A program made the translations under genes and the position numbers. Positions 52,901 through 60,169 of a stretch of 64,000 nucleotides of DNA are shown here, in pieces (positions within the stretch are counted from its first letter, which is position 1; each line of letters opens with the position of its first letter). The notes below the pieces were generated by a model. It did not search any database and had not been told where the DNA came from. It was given only the letters and a program-made list of their open reading frames with translations. Origin of the DNA: Nautilus pompilius (taxonomy: Eukaryota; Mollusca; Cephalopoda; Nautilida; Nautilidae); the NCBI GenBank assembly GCA_018389105.1, contig JACATO010000687.1:503501-567500 (forward strand). Reading direction: 5' to 3'.

Positions 52901-55900
52901 TTCAATGCCATCCACCTTCTACAACCATATACTGATTGATAGACAAGCCATTAAATTTTCTCTCAAAATTACACTCCTCCTCCACTATTCTCAGTTTTGC
53001 ATTTCCTATTTTACGAGAGTCCTATTATAGAATTCTATAGTATCAATCCCTATTTGGCATCACAAATCTTGTTCCCCAATTCTTTGCTAAATTTTGAGAA
53101 TAAAGCTTTAGATTTTTGTCTGAAGCATGCAGTTAAAAGAATTAATGTTATCAGAATCAAACGCCTAACCCACACTATATCCCAAAAATCTCTCTTGCAT
53201 ATTTTTAAAACTTCATATGGAAGAAAAAACAACAATTTGTATGAAAAATCAGTAAAACCATCATAAAGTCATAGAAACTTTAAAAAAAGAAGAAAATAAT
53301 TTTGTGCTTGTATTCACATCTACCAACTGATTTGGAACAAAAAAGTGCATATTAAATAGCAATTGTTGCTCTAAATTTAATCATAGGAAGTATATTTCTT
53401 TTCATATTGATAAAAAATGATGGGATAGAAGTCAAATGTTATACTATTTGTGCAAAATAGCACAATAACAACATAGCTTCACATAGATGACAAAAAAGGA
53501 AAGCATGAAATGGCTACATAACAACTGAATACAGGTCCTGGAATGTTTAAGAAACAGACCAGTCAATTCCACTGAGAATTTACAGTCAACTTAAAACAAA
53601 AAAAGATGTCATAAAGAGACCAAGTAGCAACTTTAATCTCTGCAGCAATAATCAAATCTTGATACCAAGCTAACACTGACTTGCAATATCGTAATGGACT
53701 CAATGCCTTAGAGGTAATGCCAAGCTATTACTGAAACAGCTTTCCAACCAAGTATTTGATCAAAATATGCAGTTTTCTTCAGTTACCTTATAAATCAGTA
53801 TAGATGATTACTTATTATATAGTAGCTGTAAAAAGTAATACAAATTAAAGTGATATTTTAGACAAAAAATTTGATTTTTAGAAGTGTTTCCATATTTTGG
53901 CTACTATGTATTGCTACTCTTTTTTTCCACATCCCATTTGAATTCTTTAATGAACTTAAGTCTCTTCTTAATGCAGCAACTAATAATGGCTTTCTTGGTA
54001 GCTAGAGTATAAGCTCACCAACACAAACAGATACAGGAGACGAGATAAATGAAAGTATAATTGTGAAAAAATCCTGAATGTAGTAGTAGTAGTATCTAGA
54101 ATGAAAAGAGCTGCAAAATGATAGATAACTAATTTTTGTAAAGTAGAATAAAAATAAAGGGGGAGGAGAAATAATGATCATGTACTCATGAGAAAAATTC
54201 ATTACTTTAGAGAAGGTTCCCACAATTGACAATATCCAAAATATGGAGAAACTCTGCTCTTCAGTGGATACAGATTAATCAGCGCAGAATATAAATTTTG
54301 AATTCTAGAAAAGTCAACAAAGCTTTTGTCTAAGTAAAAGAACAGTACTAGACAATTGGTTTTTACTATTGGAGAGCAATTAGAAAAAGCATAAAAATTT
54401 TAAGTTTTTATAGATTTACAGAAAGTTTTTGAGAGTATCTGGGAAGAAACTTTTAGTAGCTACTTAATTTCTAAATGATTCCGAATATCTGCATTAGCAT
54501 TACCAAGTCATAATAAACTAAAACTATCTTACCTGCTCTTTTGTTTTTTCTTTCTCTGTCTCCTTTTTCAAAAGACCTTCAACATCTAGAATTTCTAATG
54601 GATTAATTTTTCTGTCACCACCAATTGCTTCAGACTTTACAACTAGTTTTTGCTGAAGAGATCTCCCTATTAGATAATAATAATAATGATAATAATAGTA
54701 ATAATAATAATAAATGAAAGAATTTTTAAGCAGTTATAATAGAATTTTTGCACACACACACACACACACAATATACAGAATACATTTTAAGCTCTGTCCA
54801 AAGCATGTTTGTTTATATTTTGGGAGAACTAAAAACCAGAATGGATACATTACATGCTAATTGAAAACTCAAATTCTCCAGTTAACAATGACATTAAAAT
54901 CATTAAATGCATTAGCCTCTGGCTTTGATGCAAACCTGAAGGCAGTGGGGAAAGTTGATGATGGCATTTCAGAGCTTTTCTTCAGAGATGTTGTCTCATT
55001 TCTTGGGCAATGATTGTTCAAGCACTTTGAGCAATCATTTTTTTCTCAAATCCACCAAATGGTGAAATCCAATGAATTTATAAAAGGTGGCAATAACGGT
55101 CAATCATCTTTTTTTTAAAATCAAGTCCAGGAAATACTAGGACAACCATGTTTGCATTGTTCAAACCATATGAGGAGACACTCCTGATGGAATGTCCAGG
55201 GTGCAGGATTCATAAGCTTCCAGAATATCCATCTGGTAGGTTTTGACATTGATTTTGATGCCTTAAGGGAAAAAAGTCAATAGGGTTCATTTGTTAGCAG
55301 TGCTGCCAGCCCAAAACATCACAGGTGCCTTCTGCATTCAACAGATGTTTTTTTGAATTTGACAAATAGAAGATCTAGAGTACAAAATGCAATAATTTTG
55401 GATGTTGAATGACTATTTGATTTTGAACAAATGCTAATCTGAAAACAGAATGTGTGAATTTCAGCTACCTGCAAACAAAGCCTCGAATAAACAAGAACAA
55501 TTCAGCCATTTCTGTTTTTGATTAAACTGCCAGGGAGCAGAAACTGTTGGGTTGCTGACATTGAACTCCTTGGCCATTTTATCATGGACTGCTGACAGTT
55601 TTGAAAAATCCAACTGGATAAGCATTCAAAACTTCTTTGTTGAAACAGTATTGAAATAAGTCAGCCCCATCTGGGTCTATTTTTGATAAAGGATATTTTG
55701 ACTAATCAATCAATGGTATGGGCAATTAATTTCTTCATGTAGTTTTCATTTGTAAGCAGGTAAAAGATTTTGCTCTTTGTCTTCCTGGATTAAAGCAGTA
55801 CTATGACAGCAGAATGCTTGTGTTCCTTCTCATATGATTGAACGCATAGGTATTTGAGTGACATATTGTTATAGTAGACAATTAGGGTTTTTGACTGGTG

Positions 55901-58900
55901 CAAATTACATAACTTCAACCAATCAGCAGCCTCAAAATTAGCTCTCAAATTTTTAGACAGAACATAAAAACATACCATGTATATATAAATTCCCTGTACG
56001 TCAATATTTTCATTTGTGTTAATCACCACCATATTGTTCATGGAATGGTGAACACTATCTGATCAGCTTCAAAAAGCAGTCAAAATACGAATTTCTTACA
56101 AAGATTTGAAACTCAGTAAATGAAAAAAAAGAAAAAGAAAGTAGAATCCATTGACATTTTTATTACAGTGTGTTCATCAGTTCCTACAGGTTTTGTCCAT
56201 CTGTGCCCAACATCATTCCACACATGTTCTTGGCCAGGAAATTTAGGTCAAAGCTTCTAGAGACATTGGATATTGCATTATTTATGAACAAAGGTCAAAT
56301 AGCCAAAGTGTGGACATTAAAATGAGTAATTAACTACCACAACTCACTACAAAGGATCTTGCAGTTAGCCTGATTCTTCTGGTTGCAGAAGGTACCACTA
56401 ACATGAGTTATACCCCCATCAGAATGAAGTACAAAACAGAAACTCTTCCATCTCACCAATGAATTCATCTCAGGATCTAGTGTTATCCAGCATGCCATCA
56501 TGCTACCAGCACAGATCACTTAATTGGACAAATGTGCAAAGCCCTTGAAGCTGAAACCAGTGAACTTTATGCCAGAGGTTGGCAGGATCCAAGGACTCAA
56601 AAAAACACAGACAACTTTAGGAAAAGATGGTGACTTCATGCTGAAACCACATTGTGGGCAGATTTTGTTTTTTTTTGAAAGCTGAAGCCCCTCATTTTTC
56701 TCTTCTCTAATGTTGTCATCTTAGCAAAAATACTTATTTACAAGATGATAAAATATGAGACAGCTTAACTCTTACCTGGCCAAGGTTTTTGATGTCATAT
56801 CCATTAACAGATTCACCCCTCCATTGACAGATAATCTGGAATCCCCCAAGGCTATTCACCAATGCTTTAAACTAATATCTGGTGCTAGTAACCAGCCATC
56901 TATCAAGTGTCATAAAAACTGTTAGATCAGTGATCTCTGACTTTGGCAGGAAAGAGTTAAATATTTTGACATTTGTAGATATTTGCTTAAAAATTGGATT
57001 TAATCCAGATTTCAGATTCATTTATTTGCTATTCATTGAAAAGCTTCTGGTTTCATGAATGCACTACTGTGTAAAATTGTTTTGATGTGACAAGTAAATT
57101 TTGTCCAAAGCTTCTTGTGAATGCACTGATTATTTATGGTACAAAGTTTTCTCAAATCACTTGAGTTTCTTAATAAGATTGAAGACGGTTGTCAAAAATT
57201 CATGCCTTCATCTCCAACCAGTCCAAATTTAATGTTTTATTACTATCTATTACAGATTCTTGAAATGTTGTAGAGCTGCCATTTTCTGCAGAAACAACTC
57301 AACCAACATGCTTTTTTTTTTGTATCATTACTGTTTAAAGAAAGGAAAAAAGAACTCTTTTCTCATACTTTTACCAGAGTTGTTGTGAAACTGTTTTTAG
57401 TTATTTAGATCATATCTCACATCTGTGCATTCAACTTGAGATACTTATCCTCAGAATATTTTCATGTAAATCACATCTATCCAGGTGTAATAATGCAAAT
57501 CCATGAATCCTAGGGAATTTCTGACTGGTCTACAAGTGTGGTATAACTTACTATGTATGGACACTTTTCTAACAATTTCAGAGAATAGTACTGTTGGTAT
57601 GTGGAGTAGATGTATTTTTTGCTTGTTGCCAAAAGGCAGTTAGGAGCAACTCACTTAAACTAATAGCTGAAAGCATGTTCATTTCCTTTAATAGGCACAA
57701 ACATTCAAGTTAAAGCAAAAAATTTTTGGATATATTTAAAAAAAAAAACATTAAAGCTAAAAAGTCACAAAAATTGAGAAAGTGTTTGCATGTTGAGAAC
57801 ATTTTTTGTAGTTTAAATCTGTATCTTATGCTGGATCAACCAAGTAATGCAATAGCACTTACCTTCCCAAACTTGTGATGGCAATGATAAATCACCAGAA
57901 AAACAGATGTCACACACAAACTTCTCTCCATCTTCTTTTATTTTCATCATTTCTTCCAGGGTTAACTCAGCGCAGTGGCCATGAAAACAAGCAATGCACA
58001 CATCACAGCGTACCTGAGATCTGAGACAAAAAAAAAAGATAAAACTCAAAATGACAACCAAATAGTTTTTTCACAGTAATCCTTAAGCTCAGAGTAGTGC
58101 TTGTTATCTTGGTCAACCGCCAGGCTTTCTAATAATAGTGTGCTTTCATCACATCCAAACTTAAGGATATCTTGCTCTAAAAAATAATCTATGATATTGG
58201 AGCTGTAGAAGATATTTCAGTATTATTTAATTTGCAGAAAAACTTACAAAATGAAAGCAAAACAAGGGAAATTTATCCAAGACTGCAAAATATAATTAAA
58301 ACAAAAACAAAAAAAAATTAATTCCAAGAGGGTTAGGTTGGATTCACTTTTTAAAATGGATTACCTGATGTGATATAAACATAATGTAAAAAAATATCTC
58401 ATTTAGTTTAATCAGTTATTTAAATGCTAGCAATATGACCTTCAGTATATATGCTAAGAGAAGAAAGAAAAAAGGTAAAGTACTGTGGTTAGGAGTTACA
58501 TTTACTTATCCAACCATTTTTTAAAATCAATTACTAGTTAGAGTATGCAACTTTTTTTGCTAAACTATTTTATGTATTAAAACTATGTAACTAAAAGAAT
58601 ACTTTCCAATAAAGTTTAATCTAGAGATAATAGATATTAAAATCTTTAGATATTTTGTTATTTTCTTCAGCATGGATCAATGTCCTATAGAAAACAAACA
58701 TTTTAAAAAGTGCTATGAAGCTTCCTGCTACACCAAAAAGACTTTGATTAGGAGTTAATACTACATACAATGAAGGAAATCATCAGAGCTGCAATTTGGG
58801 AAAATCGTAAAGTTGTTTCTTTAATATAAGGTGTTGCAGAAATCTAAGCCAGATTTATTTTAAAAAATCAAAGATTTTTGTACAATAGATTACATATGAA

Positions 58901-60062
58901 CATTTTACATATGCATACATTATTTATAAAAAGCAAGAAAAGAATGCTAATTTATTTTTATAAATTTTTAACTTATGTATTTTGAAATGAAATGAATTTT
59001 GATACATCCTACACTACTTTTATTTTCAACCCATTACCATTTGATTCTAAATATGTTTACTAATCACCTTTGATATCAACCAAAATCAGATAAAACTGTG
59101 TGCACAAACTCTGATTAAATTATGCTACAATTAGGAGTAGGTGGAATATTCAGTAGATTTTTAAACAATAGCAATAAAAATATTTTGTGCTAATTTTACT
59201 TTCTTTTTATAAAAAAAGATTAACAAGAAAACTAGATTTTAGGAGACTACTAAAAATAAAACTCTCCTTTTCTTACATATTTCCTAATTATCTTGTTTAT
59301 TTATGTATGAACATCACTAATATTACATTTTATAAAGCATTAGATTTTAATTTTTAATCTCAATCCATATTTATTTGAATACATCAATTTATTATCAGTT
59401 TTGCTCCATGTGATTAATAAAAAAAAAACAAAAAATATTTACAATTAAGACATTTGATTAATCAACCTATTAGCCTAATAACAGCTACTAAACAAAGCAC
59501 TGTATGTTTGGTATTGAGCTATACTTTATTTTGATATAATACTAAATAACTTTTGTGAAATATGCAACAATGACTAATAAAAATTATGTGAATCAAGCAA
59601 ACACTCATTTTCTCTCAGTTTTACTGACTTAATTAGTTCTCCATCAGTTAAATGCTTGCACTCCTTCCAAATTAATAACCTGTCAAAATGCATACCTATT
59701 ATAAAAGATACTTAAAACTCAACCATGTTACCTTTCAATTAATGCCATTTAACATTAGTATAAAATTTTTAGCAGGTTCAAAATATCTAAATAAATTGCT
59801 TAAAGCAGCTGGTAAAGTAATTCAAAAAGAAATAACTCTGGTCTAGTTAGTACAAAATGGAAACCACCACCATGAATTGATAATTAAAAATACCAGCAAG
59901 CTCTATTATATCCTAATCAAATCTATAATTATTTCCCCTAACTGCAGCATCATACTTACTGGCTGTTGACTGGCATCCTGCAAATAGAACAATCTTTTCC
60001 TTGGTCCTCAGACTTTTCTTCAGCTAGTTCCTGGTCTTCAACACAGCTTTCATATTCGTAAT
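18446..60062 (-). CDS. DIDO1/PHF3-family transcription regulator (16 exons, N-terminus missing)
   Basis: Sixteen - strand exons (60062-59960, 58020-57863, 54666-54533, 52789-52208, 51989-51828, 49905-49731, 46861-46702, 45331-45172, 44179-44063, 42540-42388, 41595-41255, 37298-37148, 35552-35463, 33153-32958, 23963-23523, 21864-18446) join in frame: 6,542 nt, 2,179 full codons before TGA. Domain order: PHD finger, charged linker, Cys knuckle (CIGAGC...VYCSDDC), TFIIS central domain, DLNCKICTG knuckle, SPOC domain, disordered tail. This order is specific to DIDO1/PHF3/SPOCD1. These nuclear proteins use SPOC to bind the phosphorylated RNA polymerase II C-terminal domain and regulate elongation and mRNA stability. 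Human PHF3 is about 2,040 aa and DIDO1 about 2,240 aa, so little more than the extreme N-terminus may be missing. Invertebrates usually have one ancestor-like gene, so I give no paralogue symbol. Confidence 0.95.
20390..20850 (-). repeat. Coding 51-bp tandem repeat (17-residue KDRS...SDSKSK unit)
   Basis: Within the last exon, the block CTTGCTTTTGGAATC and variants recur at about 20443, 20494, 20545, 20596, 20647 and 20698, spaced by exactly 51 bp, then at a shorter interval (20731) and again 20782 and about 20824. The encoded unit is roughly DRSxRxERxHSxDSKSK. Unit divergence shows it is not recent. Confidence 0.9.
21865..23113. other. Intron, nothing recognised
   Basis: First part of the intron between the last two coding exons. 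AT-rich, with a short TG run at about 22090 and poly-A tracts. No protein or repeat family identified. Confidence 0.6.
23125..23386 (-). mobile_element. tRNA-derived SINE with 11-bp target duplication
   Basis: The element is flanked by perfect direct repeats ATCAACATCAC (23114-23124 and 23387-23397). On the - strand it starts with a tRNA-like head: an A-box-like TGGCAGAGTGGATAG (23372-23358) and a B box GGTTCGATCC (23328-23319). Then comes an unrelated body of about 190 bp and a tail of GTGAA repeats next to the duplication. This is the structure of a RNA polymerase III SINE mobilised by a LINE. I could not name the family. It is in an intron, in the host gene's orientation. Confidence 0.88.
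23523..23963 (-). CDS. DIDO1/PHF3-like exon: end of SPOC and linker
   Basis: 441 nt between ACACAG and GTAAAT, after a 9-kb intron. [19 protein letters not shown] ends the SPOC domain (typical NRPxLLLGxIIRQK). The rest is a low-complexity Pro/Ser/Asp-rich linker with [10 protein letters not shown] and [13 protein letters not shown]. Confidence 0.95.
24145..25455 (-). mobile_element. mariner element with both ends, broken transposase
   Basis: 1,311 bp between TA dinucleotides (24143-24144, 25456-25457). Ends are inverted: TGAGGTCTGTCCAAAAAGAA on the left, and TTCTCTCTGGACAGACCTTG on the right. The - strand reads a mariner transposase in pieces: [18 protein letters not shown] at about 25248; [16 protein letters not shown] and [14 protein letters not shown] at 25046-24849; [15 protein letters not shown] near 24786; and [20 protein letters not shown] near 24388. 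Several frameshifts and stops separate them. At the first catalytic site GDE of relatives is GDK here. It is a dead copy in a 9-kb intron. Confidence 0.93.
25456..26869. other. Intron, nothing recognised
   Basis: AT-rich intron sequence between two transposons. No protein motif, terminal repeat or RNA gene seen. Confidence 0.5.
26870..27420 (+). mobile_element. Tc1-like fragment
   Basis: On the + strand at about 27265-27310 the reading [10 protein letters not shown] followed by GGIS matches the Tc1 block [12 protein letters not shown] that lies between the first and second catalytic residues. The sequence before it (26950-27240) may be the same transposase but is too decayed to align by eye. 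No ends found, so the limits are approximate. Confidence 0.5.
27640..28080 (-). mobile_element. MULE-like transposase remnant
   Basis: The - strand near 27980-27880 reads [20 protein letters not shown] then GCIFYLSQ. It resembles the MULE transposase core MTDFExAxxNAxxxxFPxxxIxGCxFHxxQ, with the catalytic Asp kept (CDF) but the H of the CxFH motif replaced by Y. The stretch upstream (28070-28030) may be its FHGLNLKL-like lead. Degenerate, with stops on both sides. Confidence 0.5.
28081..30588. other. Intron with an unidentified, possibly once-coding stretch at 29570-30500
   Basis: 28081-29570 shows nothing. At 29570-30500 several + frames carry long stop-poor stretches with balanced amino-acid composition (for example [19 protein letters not shown] at about 30155), more protein-like than the flanks. 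I could not match them to a family. It probably belongs to an old transposon. Confidence 0.35.
30593..32458 (+). mobile_element. piggyBac element, inactive
   Basis: 1,866 bp between TTAA tetranucleotides (30589-30592, 32459-32462), the piggyBac target site. Ends are inverted: TCTTTTTTGTTC on the left; GAACAGGAAAAGG on the right. The + strand reads a piggyBac transposase in pieces: [14 protein letters not shown] and [14 protein letters not shown] (31020-31135); [15 protein letters not shown] (31387-31430); [20 protein letters not shown] and SIKPIK...GLKVWATAD (31455-31570). Many stops. The first catalytic Asp (S-I-D-E in relatives) is Asn (SINET). Antisense to the host gene. Confidence 0.85.
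32958..33153 (-). CDS. DIDO1/PHF3-like exon: SPOC domain, third part
   Basis: 196 nt between TGTCAG and [58 protein letters not shown] and LTPLYEP follow the SPOC pattern (L-Y-x-Y-F-x-S-R-x-R-x-G-V-V...V-K-D-x-Y-L-I-P-L). Confidence 0.97.
33803..34445 (+). mobile_element. Short deletion derivative of the same piggyBac family
   Basis: 643 bp between TTAA sites (33799-33802, 34446-34449). Its left part (CAAGATGACTAAAATC... TGACAAATCATTT) and right part (CAGGTAGATGCATTCTG... GAACAGGA) match both ends of the full-length element at 30593-32458. A middle piece (AGTAATGACAGTGA...GATTCA) matches near 31290. Most of the transposase region is absent, as in non-autonomous derivatives. Confidence 0.8.
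34450..35462. other. Intron, nothing recognised
   Basis: AT-rich intron with a nine-base C run at about 34981-34989 and short A/T tracts. No element identified. Confidence 0.55.
35463..35552 (-). CDS. DIDO1/PHF3-like exon: SPOC domain, second part
   Basis: 30 codons between TTTTAG and [26 protein letters not shown] matches the SPOC segment L-P-D-T-I-x-V-x-G-R-I-x-P-x2-V-W-D-Y-L-x-K-I of PHF3/DIDO1. Confidence 0.96.
35950..36700 (-). mobile_element. GIY-YIG-like fragment, possibly Penelope-like retroelement
   Basis: The - strand near 36410-36330 reads HTIYCISFG, stop, [20 protein letters not shown]. It resembles the GIY-YIG nuclease start (Y-x-I-x-C...Y-I-G-x-T-x-R-x-L-x2-R-x2-E-H) that closes Penelope-like elements. 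The stretch down to about 35950 may be the remainder of the same frame. Stops and no intact reverse transcriptase. Limits approximate. Confidence 0.45.
37148..37298 (-). CDS. DIDO1/PHF3-like exon: SPOC domain start
   Basis: 151 nt between TTTCAG and [26 protein letters not shown] and [11 protein letters not shown] form the first SPOC strands (typical: VWKGxIxMxxVAKFxTxAYxVSG). Confidence 0.96.
37864..37942. repeat. Compound CA/GA microsatellite
   Basis: About 21 bp of CA followed directly by about 58 bp of GA with one interruption (GGA near 37900). In the 4-kb intron before the SPOC-start exon. Confidence 0.95.
38720..38990 (+). mobile_element. Helitron helicase C-terminal fragment
   Basis: An 89-codon + frame at 38719-38988 reads [20 protein letters not shown], then [14 protein letters not shown] and [12 protein letters not shown]. 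These match the end of Helitron Rep/helicase ([28 protein letters not shown]). The GQLYVACSRV box expected between them is degraded. No 5' Rep part or Helitron 3' hairpin was found. A Pif1-type helicase from another element is a less likely alternative. Confidence 0.7.
38991..41254. other. Intron with an unidentified repeat-like stretch
   Basis: 39360-40150 is less AT-rich than its surroundings and contains C runs (39893-39901 region and 40148-40157). It looks like inserted DNA of unknown type, possibly the rest of the Helitron. The remainder is plain AT-rich intron. Confidence 0.4.
41255..41595 (-). CDS. DIDO1/PHF3-like exon: DLNCKICTG knuckle
   Basis: 341 nt between TTCCAG and GTGAGA. It contains [18 protein letters not shown], a CxxC motif shared by PHF3 and DIDO1, followed by a Lys/Thr/Glu-rich linker to the SPOC domain. 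A + strand open frame over it is an antisense shadow. Confidence 0.95.
42388..42540 (-). CDS. DIDO1/PHF3-like exon: helix after TFS2M
   Basis: 51 codons, acceptor CACTAG, donor [25 protein letters not shown] continues the long helix after TFS2M, then [19 protein letters not shown]. Vertebrate relatives have the same KTHKGExEI block. Confidence 0.94.
44063..44179 (-). CDS. DIDO1/PHF3-like exon: TFIIS central domain, end
   Basis: 39 codons. [20 protein letters not shown], then [19 protein letters not shown]. The motif L-x-R-x-I-x-P-x2-L-x2-M-x-P-E-E-x-A-S-x-E-L-A closes the TFS2M domain. In TFIIS this region docks on RNA polymerase II. Confidence 0.97.
44595..44648. repeat. Perfect 15-bp inverted repeat (hairpin)
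   Basis: AATGAAACCTGGCTG at 44595-44609 is exactly complementary to CAGCCAGGTTTCATT at 44634-44648, leaving a 24-nt loop. It lies in the intron between the second and third TFIIS-domain exons, about 420 nt upstream (in transcript terms) of exon 44063-44179. It may be a small palindromic insertion or a pre-mRNA hairpin. No known family. Confidence 0.8.
45172..45331 (-). CDS. DIDO1/PHF3-like exon: TFIIS central domain, middle
   Basis: 160 nt. It encodes [16 protein letters not shown] and [19 protein letters not shown], the classic TFS2M helices (IE-x-E-x-FK...KYK-x-KYRSL-x-FN-x-KD-x-KN). Confidence 0.97.
46702..46861 (-). CDS. DIDO1/PHF3-like exon: start of TFIIS central domain
   Basis: 160 nt between CATCAG and GTAGGT. 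After a charged stretch ([13 protein letters not shown]), [18 protein letters not shown] opens the TFS2M domain, as in TFIIS (R-x-K-C/S-x2-L-x2-AL). Confidence 0.95.
46918..48468 (-). mobile_element. Tc1-like element with both ends, broken transposase
   Basis: 1,551 bp between TA dinucleotides (46916-46917, 48469-48470). The 24-bp ends match in inverted orientation over the perfect core GCCAGTCAATTTGGCC (46926-46941; its complement at 48445-48460) and partly outside it. On the - strand a Tc1 order is readable: HTH region at about 48000-47860; [20 protein letters not shown] and PAKK (about 47770-47680), the second HTH end; [20 protein letters not shown] near 47340-47290; then [11 protein letters not shown] (WPGNSPDLNP in relatives) near 47240. 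Frameshifts and stops throughout. Confidence 0.85.
48530..49650 (-). mobile_element. Second Tc1-like element, different family, 5' end not found
   Basis: Only 60 bp from the previous element. The - strand reads N-terminal [20 protein letters not shown] (about 49620), [20 protein letters not shown] (49100), [19 protein letters not shown] (48990) and [14 protein letters not shown] (48910-48870), i.e. the Tc1 blocks GGISxxxRTxLxxxxGxLNAxRY, FQDNARPHxA and WPxxSPDLNPIE, here with the second catalytic Asp kept in NDNA. Stops interrupt it. A plausible left end is CATTGGTTTCCAAAAGTTAA at 48529-48548. Its partner was not found near 49650, so that end is probably lost. Confidence 0.8.
49731..49905 (-). 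CDS. DIDO1/PHF3-like exon: [12 protein letters not shown] segment
   Basis: 175 nt between TGCACAG and GTAAGA. It encodes [19 protein letters not shown], then [18 protein letters not shown], which matches the DIDO1/PHF3 segment (SGKVLTGxxAPT...EEWLQEHPTYEV) just before the TFIIS-like domain. Confidence 0.95.
49906..51827. other. Intron, nothing recognised
   Basis: AT-rich intron between the Cys-knuckle exon and the [12 protein letters not shown] exon. No protein similarity or terminal repeats. Small open frames near 50011-50371 are AT-driven. Confidence 0.55.
51828..51989 (-). CDS. DIDO1/PHF3-like exon: CIGxGC...YCSxDC knuckle
   Basis: 54 codons between TATTAG and GTATTG. It encodes [20 protein letters not shown] followed by [10 protein letters not shown], a Cys knuckle also present in vertebrate DIDO1 (CIGPGC...VYCSNDCILKHA) and in CXXC1. 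Four Cys are in place for zinc. The coordination is inferred. Confidence 0.95.
52208..52789 (-). CDS. DIDO1/PHF3-like exon: Lys/Arg/Glu-rich linker
   Basis: 582 nt, 194 codons, phase 0 at both ends; acceptor TCTTTAG, donor GTGTGT. The product is very hydrophilic ([43 protein letters not shown]). It is probably disordered with nuclear localisation signals. Codon continuity with the next exon, which begins [11 protein letters not shown], supports it. Confidence 0.9.
52790..54532. other. Intron, nothing recognised
   Basis: AT-rich intron. An open frame at 52997-53266 has no recognisable motif. No repeats beyond short A runs. Confidence 0.55.
54533..54666 (-). CDS. DIDO1/PHF3-like exon: charged linker
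   Basis: 134 nt. It encodes [20 protein letters not shown] and a Lys/Glu-rich end ([12 protein letters not shown]). The acceptor TAATAG directly follows an imperfect TTA microsatellite, and the donor is GTAAGA. The frame is kept on both sides. It has no recognisable domain. Confidence 0.85.
54673..54714. repeat. ATA/TTA microsatellite at a splice acceptor
   Basis: Imperfect AAT repeat with GAT and AGT variants. On the - strand it reads TTATTATTA... and stands directly before the acceptor TAATAG of exon 54533-54666, so it occupies the place of the polypyrimidine tract. Confidence 0.9.
54751..54771. repeat. CA microsatellite
   Basis: About ten CA units within the intron, 37 bp from the AAT microsatellite. 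Confidence 0.95.
54930..56150 (-). mobile_element. mariner/Tc1-like remnant
   Basis: On the - strand near 55290-55200 [12 protein letters not shown] and the continuation ...[19 protein letters not shown] resemble the mariner block PPIFIPxGxKVNxxxYxxxL. Near 55150-55060 FPGLDFKKK...[12 protein letters not shown] resembles DFWPxxxWPPxSPDLNPLDYSxW. Frameshifts separate the blocks. N-terminal sequence up to about 56040 is uncertain. No terminal repeats found. Confidence 0.55.
56151..57862. other. Intron with unidentified insert-like DNA
   Basis: 56330-56660 carries stop-poor stretches on the - strand (for example [18 protein letters not shown] at about 56480) that could derive from a transposase, perhaps piggyBac-like, but the match is too weak to name. 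The rest is plain AT-rich intron. Confidence 0.35.
57863..58020 (-). CDS. DIDO1/PHF3-like exon: rest of PHD finger
   Basis: 158 nt, acceptor GTCTCAG, donor GTAAGT. It reads [19 protein letters not shown], then EKFVCDIC. Together with the previous exon the ligand pattern is C-x2-C-x11-C-x2-C-x4-H-x2-C...C-x2-C, a complete C4HC3 PHD finger. Where vertebrate DIDO1 and PHF3 have WFHGDC, this protein has CFHGHC, so the aromatic cage Trp is absent. Confidence 0.93.
58021..59959. other. Intron splitting the PHD finger, nothing recognised
   Basis: A 1.9-kb AT-rich intron between the two PHD exons. No transposon, RNA gene or open frame of interest. Confidence 0.6.
59960..60062 (-). CDS. DIDO1/PHF3-like exon: start of PHD finger
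   Basis: 103 nt after TTTCTAG and before GTAAGT. It encodes an acidic stretch ([19 protein letters not shown]) and the first zinc ligands C-S-I-C of the PHD finger. It begins with the last two bases of a codon, so at least one upstream exon exists. I could not find it within the window. Confidence 0.88.
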
Positions 60063-60169
60063 CTAGAAAATATACAACAAAATAGAGTAAAATATATTAA
60101 AAATTAAGCATACTTATATCTTTGTACCTTCTACATATGTTCTCCCTCAATCTTTAAGCCACGTAATTA

